Assembly: GCA_018697195.1 (NCBI GenBank)
Contig: JAGMWU010000041.1
Span: 424,754 to 488,753 of the forward strand
DNA from: Certhia americana
Lineage: Eukaryota; Chordata; Aves; Passeriformes; Certhiidae
Length of the DNA stretch: 64,000 bases
Direction of reading: 5' to 3'
Shown here: piece after piece, positions 39,480 through 51,340 of the stretch
How the letters are laid out: the number at the start of each line of letters is the position of its first letter
Numbering within the stretch: the first letter of the stretch is position 1
Made by a program: the position numbers and the translations under genes
Notes under the pieces: model-generated
Databases searched by the model: none
Seen by the model: only the letters and a program-made list of their open reading frames with translations
Told to the model about the DNA's origin: nothing

Positions 39480-40203
39480 ACCATTCTCCTCATCCTAATG
39501 TTTGAAACTACAAACGAACTAGCGCACGACAGATTAATTCAGGTCAATAAACCAAGTGAAGGCAGTACAAAAACTGACACAAGGGAAGCCTGAGAATGTG
39601 TTGAAGCTCTATGGCCTGGATTCAGAAAGGGAATTAAATAGCAAGATGCTGTATGATGCAAGGTGCTAAAACACACCAAGTAGAAGGCACTCAGCAAGAA
39701 AGAACCACATATTTATCCAATATTCTTTAGGCTTCAGATGATGAATTTTAAAATTGAGGAAATCCTCAATACTTGCCAATGCTAAAATTTCACTAATAAA
39801 AGCGAGCGCAACCATGGGAAAGGGGCATTTTTGTTTTCACAAACAGCATTTTTTCAAGTGATTGAAATGTACCTCCTTGCAGTGCTTACTTTAAAAAGTG
39901 CACAAAGCATTTGTAAAGTGAACCTGACAGCGCTGTAAACCAACGTTCAAGTAAGGAATATCAGGATTCAGGATAGGCTTCTGCTGCAGGAGCTGAACCA
40001 GCCTCTGGTGCAGTGCTTGAGGACAAGCCACTGGTGACAGGCTGGTGACAGGCTGGCTGGGCCATGCTCCTGCGCCGAGGGCACGGCACTGCTGCCTTGC
40101 ACTGTCCCTGCTGCTGGAGCCTCCAGCCCTGCCAGGTTCTGCACTAGCCTTGGCTGGGAGAACCTTCCTGAAAGGGCTCAGGAAAAGGGCTGAGCAAGAG
40201 ATA
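39480..40203. other. Gene-free flank of the CpG island
   Basis: No exon is seen. CpG content drops sharply after about 39480. A TTTGAA box lies near 39500. An 11-bp direct repeat CTGGTGACAGG occurs twice in tandem at 40031-40052. Confidence 0.5.
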
Positions 40204-40455
40204 CAGTCACAGACCCGCAGAATCACCAAGGCTGGAAGAGACCTGTAAGATCACCAAGTCCAATCATCAACCCAGCACTGCCACTGTAACCCCTAAACCA
40301 CTAAACCACATCACCCAGAGACAGATCCAGAACACCTCCAGGGATGGTGAGTCCAGCACCTCCCTGGGCAACCTATTCCACTGCCTGAGCACCCAAACAG
40401 TGAAAAAATATTTTCTAGCACCTAATCTGAATGTGCTGTGTCAACTTAAGGCCGT
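40204..40455 (-). mobile_element. CR1 LINE, 5'-truncated 3' fragment
   Basis: The plus strand reads AGAATCACCAAGGCTGGAAG, then GACCTGTAAGATCACCAAGT, CACCTCCAGGGATGGTGA, CCTCCCTGGGCAACCTATTC, CAGTGAAAAAATATTTTCT and CAACTTAAGGCC. These are the reverse complement of the conserved CR1 tail, so the element is on the minus strand with its 3' end near 40204. It lacks all coding sequence, as most avian CR1 copies do. The terminal 8-bp repeats are degraded to CACAGACC/CGCAGAATC. This element is the main taxonomic clue. Confidence 0.9.
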
Positions 40456-41249
40456 GATAAACACACAAACTGCTCCACAGCAAAAATCACCTCCCACAGG
40501 CCAGCAGAGTGACACGAGGCTGACAGCAGTGTGCAGCTCCAGCACACAGAGACATTTCCCAGAATGGCACAGGGACACACAGCCCCTGGATGAGCCGTGC
40601 TGGGTGCCAGAGGTTGCCCTTGGCCCACAAGTGCTAGGTTCCAGCGGGTTACAATGGGCCCATGGCACCGCTTCCGTGCCTGGAGCTGCTGGATTGGCAT
40701 TGGTACATCTAGTGCAGATCCAAAACTTGGGAGAGGAGCAGATGATGGAGGTCAGGGCCTGCTTGGCTGTGCCAAGCTGTCCCACTGCCTGCAGGGTGCC
40801 CGAGCCGGGCTGTTGCTCTGGTGGCAGCAGCAGGGGTGCCATGGCTGATGGAAAATGCAGACAGAAGCGGCACACCAACCAACGGAGCCAAGGGAAGGGA
40901 TGGACACAGGAGCACTGCCTGCTGTGCAGGAGGTTTACAGGAGGAATGTCATCAGCTCCACCAGCTATTTTCACTTCTGAACCCCTAACCTGAAATGTCT
41001 ACCTCTGGTTTCAGCTTTGTAATTTAGGGCCCATTACCTCAAACACACCGTTTGTAATCTTGGCTTTTTGGTGCTCCCAAGTGCTTTCTCTTTAAAAAGC
41101 CCAAGTGACTCCCTGAAGAGTGTCCAGGGGAAAGAGCAGCACAGGGAACATCAATCCCAGGCTGTACAAGGGCCCCCGAGTCTCAAAGCACAGCACCCCC
41201 TCGGTCGAAGCATTTCTCTGAGCCTTATCCCACCCTGCAGGCTGACCAC

Positions 41250-41350
41250 AAAGGCTGAATTTACATAGCTGGCATTATATCCTAATTATGCAGATTAAGT
41301 TTCGTTTGGGTTCACTGCAGTGAAGCAGCCTTAAATCTTATCAGGGGGTT
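41250..41350. promoter_or_regulatory. Possible conserved non-coding element
   Basis: AT-rich block with CCTAATTATGCAGATTAAG, giving a homeodomain TAATTA core at 41283-41288 and a nearby GATTAA. There is no repeat content. The call rests on texture only. Confidence 0.2.
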
Positions 41351-41694
41351 GTTTTTTCGCCTTTAAAATTATCCAGGATTTTCCTAAAAGGACAGAAATG
41401 ACAGTGTAAATTCCCTTTATTAAAATCATCAGAATTAGGACTGAGACTTGAGCACTAATGCCATATGATGTAGTTTCAACTGTGCATTCTCAACATTCCA
41501 ATGTCTGCTGCCTAATATTTAATAAAAATATTTTTAAAAAAACGAAAAAATAGAAATATCAAGATGATGTCAACCTTACATGAAGTAATATTTCAATTGA
41601 CCAACAACTTTGTTCTTTAATGCTAGGATTAAATAGTTATTCAAAATAGCTTTGGAAAAACCATTAGAATCTTGAAGTCCAGGGATTTGAACAG

Positions 41695-41721
41695 CTGTAC
41701 AATCTGTACAATCTGTATAAT
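41695..41721 (+). repeat. 9-bp tandem repeat, three copies
   Basis: CTGTACAAT, CTGTACAAT and CTGTATAAT occur back to back. Confidence 0.85.
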
Positions 41722-42139
41722 CAAAAGGCATGGAAGAGTTTACTTCCTTTGGCCAGTTGACAATCAGGTTTCCAGCTAACCTCCATCATTAGCAAAGAAA
41801 AGGGGAGGAAGAGGGGTAGAACCTGGTGCCCCACTGAACTGCACACCAAAACTGCTGTTCCATCAGCTGAGAGAAGGATTTGGTCCTAAATATTTCTGGG
41901 GAACCATAAGAATTCTTAGATTTTTCCATCCCCAAATAAAGTATTAGATTTTGTTTCTTTTCCTTCTGTGTAATCAAATTCTCACCAGTCAAAGAGGGCA
42001 CAAGAGCACTTTATATAAGAACAATCCTTGGAAAAAGGATCTGACTCATCCTCACTCTCCTGCACAGCAGCTGGGGTTTAATTGGGTTACTGGAAAATAT
42101 GCATACCAACTAGAGAGATCATATTTATGTAATATCATA

Positions 42140-42164
42140 TTTAAATGCTGATCAAGCATTTAAA
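42140..42164. repeat. Short inverted repeat
   Basis: TTTAAATGCT and AGCATTTAAA flank the 5-nt spacer GATCA, a perfect 10-bp stem in AT-rich DNA. Confidence 0.75.
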
Positions 42165-42237
42165 ATTCCTATAAATAAGACAACAAAGAAGACAAATATT
42201 TCACATGAAGCATAAACGGGTGCCAAGCCATTTCACA

Positions 42238-42296
42238 AAGAAAAGGGGAAAAAAAAAAGAAAAAAAAAAAAGAAAAAAAAAAAAGAAACTAAAAGC
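42238..42296 (+). repeat. A-rich low-complexity run
   Basis: A tracts of 10-12 nt separated by single G residues after AAAGGGG. Purine-only simple sequence. Confidence 0.85.
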
Positions 42297-43866
42297 AAAC
42301 ATTTGCTGTATCCTGGTCTCCTGCCTCAGATCCTGTTTCAATGGATGCTGCTCTTATAATCCCTCACCTCTTAGCAAAGGGCTTGGCCCTGGCTATCACT
42401 GCTGAATATCATTTCTCTTGGGAATGAGAGATTATGACATTGAAGTGATGGGAAAAATATTTATGACTCAGGAGGGCAACTACAAGATGGTCTAGAACAT
42501 TTTCTCCGTTTTAAACTGTCAAGTCCAGGGAAGGGAAACTACAGACCAAGTCTTCTTAAACCCTATGAAGTCTGAAAGAATTGTTTTATCCTATTCTACA
42601 CTTACCAAGAGCAAACACACCCTAAGGTGTTCAAGACCCACCCACCACCAAGTACTCACAGCTAATTTTAAAAATCAAGTTGTGTTTTTATCGTGACTGT
42701 GGAGTGTCTGGAGAGCCTGAGCGTGCTGAGCATTATGTGAGCATTGCAGACTCCCTCCTCCACAGGAATTTGCCAAAACAGGAATGTTGGAGCAGGGCCA
42801 ATTTCCTCTCACCACTATGCTTTTCCAAGAGAACAATACACAACTCCTACCTTCCCTCTGCTTGTTTGCTGCCTGTCCTACAAGGTACTGCCCAGAAGTT
42901 AAAGGATGCACTCCAGCTTCCACAGCCACCTCCATTCAGGACAAAGCAGGACCAAATGTACTAATTGAAAGATCACATTTTCACTCTTCTGACTTCCTCA
43001 AAAAAGGAACCAGAGGAAAGGTCCAAGTTCAGCTATTACCAATAATCCTGGAAGGTTTTCCAATCTAAAGGGGCTAGAAGGAAAGCAAAGTCATGTTTAT
43101 TGGAACTGACTGTCACCAGTGGACAAGGCCCACACATCATCAAGACCACAGCTACACAAGAACAGTTTCATCACTTGCTTGACAACATTTGTGATGGCAC
43201 CTCAGGGCTAAAGCACAAACATGAGGGAACGGAGTCATAGGAAATGAAGTTTGAAAAACCACATTTATCAGGAAACAACGGTGTCCTGGAGACTGAGTTG
43301 TTGAGCTGAGGGATAAAGCCTTGTCACTGTTTGTCACAGGTCACTGCAGTGTGCACAGAGCTCAGCTGCACAGCAATGCCAACACCCATCTGTGACACAC
43401 TCCGTGATATTAACCTATAATCCTTTCCAGTGTTCCTGCCCTTCCCAGAGCACTCGCACAGTGGCCAGCACACCAAGTAGAGAACATTCCAGACAAATGC
43501 CTGTGTTCAAACACCTAGGAACTGGAATTCTGATGGACAATATTTACAACATCTTGCCCCAAGCTGGCACCCAGGTGCCTTGTTCAGGAACACCACCCTT
43601 GCAGAGAACAGCACTGCAAAGCCTCAGGATGCTCTCCCCCTTTGCCATGGAAAATGGGGCAATGTGCATTCAGCAGCAGTGAAAGGAGTTATTAGAGACT
43701 GGGGGCTGAGGAGGGAAACACTTGGCACAGGATTCAGACTGTGTAACTGCATTTGCACACATTGCCCACACAGTGAGTGTCAACCAGTCATTCAGCATCT
43801 CTTGTTGAACCTGCCAGCAAGTATCCCAAAAATGGTAATAGTTTTGGTCAAAATGACTGAGTTCAC

Positions 43867-43879
43867 AAAAAAAAAAAAA
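43867..43879 (+). repeat. Poly-A run of 13 nt
   Basis: Homopolymer with no surrounding retroposon features. Confidence 0.8.
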
Positions 43880-44259
43880 TCACCATTTTCTTCACTCTTT
43901 CAGTTCCACTTAATATTATGGTTAAAGGAACAAAAGAGAGGAAAAAGAAACCCAAACCAAAATAATTTCAACACCAACACCCAGCTGTAAGCTACTGAGT
44001 TCCCCAGCACGACCCGCACATTGCCTTGTTCTCAGACTGCAGCACACAGCACTGGCAGTGTCTCAGGGAGTTTCTGACACTCTCCATGACCAAAGGACCT
44101 GAGCCCGGGTGACTGTGGTGTTTCCTTCACATTTGAAATCACGTGTAACTCCAGCAGAACCAAGTGCCCTGGACACTGTTCATTCCATGACAACTCACTA
44201 GGAGTATTTTGCCTAATTAGATACACTCCATTCTCCACGGAACTGCAGATCTCTCAGTG

Positions 44260-44440
44260 CTGGAGAAATTGTATCATTTCTTTTCAGTGAGATGGTCGTG
44301 CTTTTCCAAAAATGTAAATTAATTCCTGCGGGGAAAGAGAGCGAGGTCTGGCCCAAAGACCGCTATTTGGCATGATCAGCTCTCCTTGCTGTCTCACAGT
44401 CATTCCTGCACAAAATCTGATGTGGCAGCTTGTTTGAAAC
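44260..44440. promoter_or_regulatory. Possible conserved non-coding element
   Basis: The block contains AATGTAAATTAATTCC (an ATTAAT homeodomain-like core), GGGAAAGAGAGCGAGG and TATTTGGCATGATCAGC without any repeat. A run of CpG-retaining, non-repetitive, AT-rich sequence inside a gene desert is typical of enhancers. No alignment could be run. Confidence 0.25.
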
Positions 44441-46257
44441 TTGTTTATTGGGAAGAGGTCATAAGCTGAGCACTGTTCAGAACAGGTCAGGCATCTGATT
44501 AAAGGGTGAAAAAACTGAAATGCTTCACATGCATCTCTGAGACAGAAGCTTGATGAGGAGAGAGAGCTCGTTGTAGAAGAATGTTACCAAGTACCTCACA
44601 CGGCAGGCAGCAGCAGACTGCAGGACTGGTTAGAGCAGGGGAAGATTAAATAATTCTGCTGTCAGCATTAACAAATAGTCAGTATTGTTCTTCTGTACTT
44701 CAGGACAGGTTCATGCTGGAAGAAAGCCCCTCTCTAAATGGGAGATAATACGAAACTGTGCCAGCCCTGAAGAACTGAGAGTCAAAACAGATGGGGAGAA
44801 AGAAAAACATCTTGAAATGATCTGCAAAACAAAGGAGAGGCAGATCGTCTGCTTATTCCTGGTCTCATACCACCCCAGTGGCTGAATTCCCATGTCCTGA
44901 GCCCCAGCTCCGTGACTGTTTCCCCAAGGTCTTCCTTCCATCTGTCGTGCTTTTTACAGTGTGTGGGGGAAAAGAAATCCAGGGTTTTGCAATGTTATGC
45001 ACTGTTGCTCTTACACATTCCTGTCAGCTCCATGTGAGCTGTGCTGTCCCAAGCTTTAGAGGCCACAGCCTCCAGCCTGGTGACATTACCAGGCTGCTCT
45101 CACCGCTGTTGAACTGGAGCTGTCATGCACTCCAAAAGTACCAGGCAATAGCCATGTGCTTCCCCTCCTCCTCACACTCTGCCCTTCTCCTTGCAATTTC
45201 CTTGTGACACTATTCCAGGGAGCAGTCTGAAAAGAGAAATTCTTTGTTCCCTGCAGCGCTGGTATAACGGCTTTCTTCTTGCCAACACTGTCCTGGCCAA
45301 GCCCTGCAATGTTCTGATGGGGGACTCAGAGTTATTTGCATCTGGGATGGAACAGCAAAACCATTTCAGAGCCCCCTGTAAATGCTGAAGTAACTGCAAG
45401 TTAGGAAAAAAATAACTTCCAGATTTTCCAAGAAAAAGAAAATTCTTAGGAAACAGTAGAGAGAAATCAAAGTTGTCTGAGAGGCATGAAACTCCATTAA
45501 AAAAGCAAAATCTGATAAATTTATCAAGGATGATTTCCTGATCAACAGCTGCACAGAGAAGGGATGACCCAAGTTATCAAGCACAAGCGCGTGGTACGTT
45601 GCTGCACTTTCCTGGGAAGCTTTGTGGCACCGCCCAGGATCTCCTGCTCTTCTGGGGCAGTCCCCTCCCAGGAGCTGAGTTTAGCGCCGTGTTCCCATAA
45701 GATTACTGAATCAGCAAAAGACTTCCAGGAGCTCTGACCCTGCATTCCTCAAACATCCCTCACTCCTTAGAGCGTTATGTCCCTCTAACATAGAGAGCAC
45801 CAAATAAACCTCTCCAGCTGTTAATTTCAGACAGGTTCTTGCCAAGAGTTCCCTGGAGCATGAGGTGCTACTTTCTTTTAGAGTTCACCGGCCTCAGCTG
45901 TACTACAACCTGAACACTCCTCTGGTGAGAGCCTAGAGCTGACAGCAGGGCTCTCCAGCCACCCTGCTGCCCAGCAGGGGTGACAGGAGTAAACTCCCAA
46001 AACCTGTCGTCTGGATTGTACAGTTCCACACAGGAGGTGGTAGACACCATTTATGCCACTTAAAGTACATTTGTTGGGTGTTACCAGCTGGGCTTCCAGC
46101 ATGCAAAGCACTGGATATACAGGGAATTTTTAACAGATACTTAGAAGCCCATTTATTATTGAGAAACCAGAAAGTCATGAGAAGCCCAATCCCAGCAATA
46201 ATGCTGCTTCTGACACATATGTTTGGCCTGCAGCCTTCAATGCAGTGGTTCTGAAAA

Positions 46258-46280
46258 AACAACCAACCAGCCAACCAACC
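46258..46280 (+). repeat. (CCAA)n short array
   Basis: Consecutive AACC/CCAACCAA units with one CCAG interruption. Confidence 0.75.
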
Positions 46281-46614
46281 ATATTAGCAGCCCACACAGC
46301 TCCTCACCTCTTACAGTGCTGAACTTAGCCCTGGGGAGAGCACAGCTCTAGCCTGAAGAGCAGCCCAAACATCTCCTCTTTAGCTACACTCCAGCCTGAG
46401 CAGATTTTTTTGCAGCGTAACAGATCAGTGTTGTCTGCAGAAATTACAAAGATTCCAAAGCAGAATCACCTTTTGAAAAAAAAACAACCAAAAATGTGTT
46501 CTACTCTAAAATTAGAGTGTAAAGCACTGGCAAAGTGAGGAGGACACAGAAGAATTTCATTCCTTCATGCCTTTCCCTTCTGCTCTTTAGAGCCACTTGA
46601 AGGACTTCCTCCTG

Positions 46615-46625
46615 CCCCCCCCCCC
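46615..46625 (+). repeat. Poly-C run of 11 nt
   Basis: Eleven consecutive C residues. Homopolymer length may be unreliable in the assembly. Confidence 0.85.
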
Positions 46626-46839
46626 AAGTGAGGACACTGCTCTCTCAAGCACTCTCACACTCCCCCTGTCTCCCCATTGCTGTCTGCAGCAAAATGTCAG
46701 AGGAAAAGAAAAGTGACAAGCTCCTAAGAACCTGAATAGCTCATTCTGTTTGAATATCGCATTAACCCAATGCTCTGCTGCTTCATTTGTCAGCTTTTCC
46801 AGCACTCTCCATCTCGGCAGCCCCCCTGACCCGGGTGCT

Positions 46840-47080
46840 CTGATTAGCCATGATCAATGTGCACATTTGTGGGAGCTCTGTGCACACCGCTGGACCCTCG
46901 GCCTCGCCCGCTCATGCAGATAATAACGGCACTTCGAGTCACTTGCCCATAACTCCAAGCTTCATTAAACAGGGGGGATGTCACCAAAAGTCCCTTTAAC
47001 TGTCTTCTCGTTTGCCCATAAGGGAAGAATTGACAGTGCTGAAAGATGGGATTTGGAATATAAATAACCCATGGTCTGGG
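46840..47080. promoter_or_regulatory. Possible conserved non-coding element
   Basis: Non-repetitive block with TGATTAGCCATGATCAATG, CATGCAGATAATAACGGCAC and GCTTCATTAAACAG: several homeodomain-, GATA- and TCF-like cores in about 200 bp, keeping isolated CpGs. The overlapping open frames carry no recognisable domain. Confidence 0.3.
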
Positions 47081-47656
47081 TGTTGCAGTGAACATTTTTA
47101 GTTGCCTGAGCCCCTGTGCAGGAGCCTCCCTGCTGGCATGGATGGGAGGAGAGGCGGCTGTGCGGAGCAGGGAGACTGCACAGAACCACCCCCCGGGTCA
47201 GGACCAACTTCCAAAGGAATGGTTTACCCTGCACAGAGCGGGCTCTGGGCAGAGAGTCCTGCCAGTCACCTCTGCTGCTGGCTGCTACACTATTTTCCAT
47301 CTACCCTAAAAATTAAATAAAAGTCTGATGAAGCAGCAAGGGGATAAAAAGATAGAAAAAACTAGGTATTTTCCCAAAGCAATGAAACCCAAACCCCACA
47401 ACCTGCCAAACACAAACCTTTGCATTTCCAAGCCATGTCAGGTATTTCCCTGACAGGCTGTTTACAGAGGTCTGAACCCCAATTACGGTAAAGAACTATG
47501 GAACTACTTCTTATCTGCCTCCCCAGGATGTCCAGGACTACTCTCATCTGATCCCCGAGGAGCTTTCTACAGAGCTCTGTACAGATCATCTCTCCACTCC
47601 TTCAGTGGGTCTGAGCCAGGAATGATTCCCAACAAAACCTTAAGGCAAGCCCTGCA

Positions 47657-47676
47657 CCCCTTCCCCCCCGCCCCCC
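47657..47676 (+). repeat. C-rich tract
   Basis: CCCC-TT-C7-G-C6. The minus strand has G-quadruplex potential with short loops. Confidence 0.7.
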
Positions 47677-48649
47677 ATAAACGACTGCGAGTAGATCCTC
47701 CCATGCACTTCAGGCAAGCGGTGTGCTTGTCCTGTTATGGCACATTCCATGGTGCAGACAGTCTCCTGGTGATTTCCATGGACTCCAGAGCAGGTTCATG
47801 CACTGTCACCTCTGCTGGGAAGAGCTACAGATTCAGGGCAAACAGGAGCCCCTTCCTTTGAGAGACTCCTGACCCCAGACAGAATTTCCCTTGCCTCCAG
47901 AGCTCAGCCTGCAGAATGAGGCACTGTCATTAAAGCAAACACTCCAACATCGTGCTTCTCATTAGCCCCAGACTTTTGTCCCCTTATTCATGGGAAGGAG
48001 CACCCTGGCCACGAAGCAGTCGATCCAGTGCTCTCCCTGAATAGGGTCTTGTTTCTCTGTCAGAGCCCGCAGCTCTGCTGGGCTGAACTCCCCAAACTGC
48101 AGCAATTATTCTGGCTGAAACAAGACACAGAGCACATCAGGATCAGGCCACAAAGACTCCAATAAAGGCAACAAGCATATAATAAAGCCCCATGACAACT
48201 GATCCTTACAAAAGGCTGTCCTTACAGAGTGATATATGGCAAGAGTTTTCAGCCCGGTGCTCCCTGCTTTATCCGGATCCAGTCAGCCCTGAAGCTGAGA
48301 TGATTTCTGTGCTTTGCTCTCGTTTTCTCCCTCCCGGCAGTACTGCCCACGGGACAAGGGACAGACTGACAGGGGCCAGCAGCCTCAGTGGGGACACTTC
48401 TATCCCAAACCCCTCCTGTCCTGCTGTAAGAGTCAGGGAAGAAGCAAGGAAAGGAGGAGCAAAGGGAAGGAAAGGAATGCTGGATGCACAAAAAAAGAGG
48501 GGGCAATAAGGATAACATGCTTGTGTTGTTTGAGGGAAAGCAGCCTGAATATGCAATGGGAATGCAGCCTGAACCCCAACACCTGCTGGATGTAATGGAC
48601 TCTGAAGTGTTGTTTCAGAATTAATCAAGTCATTTAAAATCATAGCTGT

Positions 48650-48790
48650 AGTCTCCATTCACTACTCCTGTGCATAAACGCACTGATCCCGATACTCATC
48701 CATGTCGGGTGACTTGAGCAATATATCACCATAATTGCCATTTTAGGGCTGCAAATTGGAGCTAAAATAACCAGATGCAAAAGAGATGGC
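48650..48790. promoter_or_regulatory. Possible conserved non-coding element
   Basis: Contains CATAAACGCACTGATCCCG, CATGTCGGGTGACTTGAGC and CACCATAATTGCCATTTTAG, a CpG-retaining, AT-rich, non-repetitive block with an ATAATTG homeodomain-like site. It is inferred from texture. Confidence 0.22.
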
Positions 48791-49949
48791 CATATCATAC
48801 TCTCAAGATGGATCTACAAAGTTCAAGGAGAGTTCAAGCATGGAAGAGGCAATAGAGAGGGGTCAAGTGTAAGGAGATTGTTCATGTTCAAGAGGAATTA
48901 ACTTTACAAATATATTGTTTCTGAGGTGGTAATTGTACCATCTTACAGCTATTCATACCTCATTGAATCTTTGCATTCTTCTCAGCCATTAGAGGGATTG
49001 TTCCTCATTGAAATAAATTTGATTTTGACAAAATATTCTGTTTTTAAACTGCAACTGATTTCCCCAAGATTTTCTGCTTTAAGGTAACTCCTTCTGAAAC
49101 CCCAGAGTACAGAACCAGGTATGAGATCTTCAAACTACAGGCTTAAAATCCATGACAGTAACAGAACTTGGAGCTTGAGATCTCATCAAAAAGAGCCTTC
49201 AGAGTGCAGTTCTCACCCAAAATAATAGGGTGGCTGTGGGCCTGGTATGGAGGCTTCAAATCATTCAAACACTTCAGCTACCACGGATTTTATGGCTACC
49301 AACAGAAAAATGCCTTTCAGCAGTCAAGGACAGTGTTTTCCATCCAACTTGATGAACAAAAGTTCACATAAAGAGGCAAGTCAGTTATTCTCTGATGAAA
49401 CCAAGCGACAGAGCATCAGGAGCATCAAGCAAAGACTGTAGGAGCAGGAACAATCTGTCCTGCCTTGTTTGGCTGAGGCTTACAGCCAGGTAATGCCCCC
49501 AGTAATACAAGTACTCCTGCCCTCAGAAGACAGCAGTCCTACACACCTCTACAAACCAAAAGAAAAAGCATTCCAATGAGCTGTAGGTCAGATGCCTATG
49601 GAACTTATAAGCGTCTCATCAGCACTAGTTTTTGCAATTGCTGTCTTTTACACTTCAGAGTCAGGTGAGCCCACTAATTGTGTTTCTCTTCCCAGCTTCA
49701 AATTGCACCATTTAAAGTCTGATTCCAGCTTAATGCTGAACCATCTCCAGACCTAAGAATTACTGGCAGCATCAAGTAAGTCACCTGCACAGCCAGAGAA
49801 AACACACTTCGCAGTGTTCCTGTAAGGCTGGGTAATTCTCCCCTGCAAAGCTGTGATCCCAGCGTGCTGCTGCTACACCCCCGGCAGACAAAGGGGCAGC
49901 TTCCAGCCCTGTAAATCAGCCTAGCACCATTGTACAGGGAGAGCCATGC

Positions 49950-50200
49950 TAATTCATCCTGCGAGGAGCCGGTGACCTGAGCCCTCCCCACAATGGCAGT
50001 ACAGAGAGCTAATGTGCTATGGGTTACTTGGTAATTCCTGCAGCATAATTGGCCAACATGGAAACGGTAGCAATGATTGAAGTTCATAACTAATTGCAGC
50101 CATTACCGAGACAGCATTATTTATGATTAACTGCATGTAGTAGGCCTGATTCCGATTTCACTCACATCTCATTCCAGGCAGTTGTTTGACAGGTAGCTGG
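49950..50200. promoter_or_regulatory. Possible conserved non-coding element (best of the series)
   Basis: Dense AT-rich motifs in non-repetitive sequence: GCATAATTGGCCAACATGG, ATAACTAATTGCAGCCATTA (homeodomain TAATTG at 50091-50096), TTTATGATTAACTGCATG and GGCCTGATTCCGATTTCAC. There is no splice or coding signal. The motif density and lack of repeats resemble developmental enhancers in vertebrate gene deserts. Confidence 0.35.
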
Positions 50201-51039
50201 TGATGCTTTGCCTCTGGAAGAGGCTCACCCTCATGGCTACAATTGTGTTTTCAGCATATCAATTCTACATCACGCTGAGAACACCAGGAAAGCAAGGATC
50301 TGGGGGCTTGAACTCTAGGCTGAGGGGGAAAAAGTCTGCATTTAACTTGTTCTTTGATTGCCTGACAGCAGAACTGTGCTAGCCCACTCCTGGTGCTTCA
50401 GGCAGCCTGCTGACCAGTCTGCTCCTTTACTCCCCTGTTTACCTGGCTGTCAGGTCAGGTGGGATTTCGGCAGCCTCACTTGACAAGTTCAGCACAGGCA
50501 ATTACCTGTGTTTCAAATCCTCACGTGCTGTTTTGTATGGAATGGGAACAGAGAAGGCAGATTGCCTCAAGAAGCTTATATACCACTTACAGTTCAAAAT
50601 AAATGGCTTCCATTTCCCATTTCTTCCAGAGGTCTGGCTGCTGAGTTTTAGTAAGAATTTTTGGGAACTGGCCTCCCTTGGAAGTCTGCTTTCAGCTACT
50701 GGTGCTCAGCACAGAAACCCAGCTGGAGGGAAGGCAGCTCAGGGCAGCATTACTTGGGTACTGTCCTAAACATGAACTCGTACACAAACATACAAGAATG
50801 TGTGTGTGTACATACATAAAATGTATGACAATCAAGTCTTCATAAAGTGCCCCAGTTGAACACACTCATTATATTTGATGGAGACAGGTCAGAGTCTGGA
50901 GTCCCTTGCACAGAATGAACACTTCCATGTCTTTATTTTACTGAGAGGCCTTGTCTAAAAACCATCATCTGCAAATGGTAATTTTTCTCCACCTTTCACA
51001 AACACCAGCAATAGCGCAGCCCTCTCTCTCCCTCTCTTT

Positions 51040-51340
51040 TTCTTATTCAGGATATCAGGCAGATAAGAGTTATCAGTAAAGGTCATCCTCAATTTCTATA
51101 CAGAAATGATCTGTCTCCGGTATGTAATAAACATTTATCCATGCCTTTATTAGCTATATTGGATCTGACAGTTCTGTTAAACCATTTTCTTTCATTTTGC
51201 TAGGTCATGACGGTTAATGCTGCTAAAAAATCTCATCACTGCTTTTGATCACTGTATTGTCTTCCCAGCGTTAGCAGGATTTTGTAAAGGTAAGCACTGG
51301 CTGGAATGACCTATTAAAGTTACAGCCCGTTGAGCTCCTG
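51040..51340. promoter_or_regulatory. Possible conserved non-coding element
   Basis: Long non-repetitive block with CAGATAAGAGTTATCAG (two GATA-type cores, AGATAA and TTATCA), TTTATTAGCTATATTGGATC, GGTCATGACGGTTAATGCTG and GGAATGACCTATTAAAG. Strong texture for an enhancer; no exon is supported. Confidence 0.3.

Noticed and set aside
39158..39493. 111-codon minus-strand open frame across the CpG island
   Set aside because: The Arg/Pro/Gly-rich product is what CpG-rich DNA gives by chance, and the frame reads through the splice donor at 39214. No family was recognised.
40400..40993. 197-codon plus-strand open frame
   Set aside because: It begins inside the CR1 fragment and has no recognisable domain; the frame is fortuitous.
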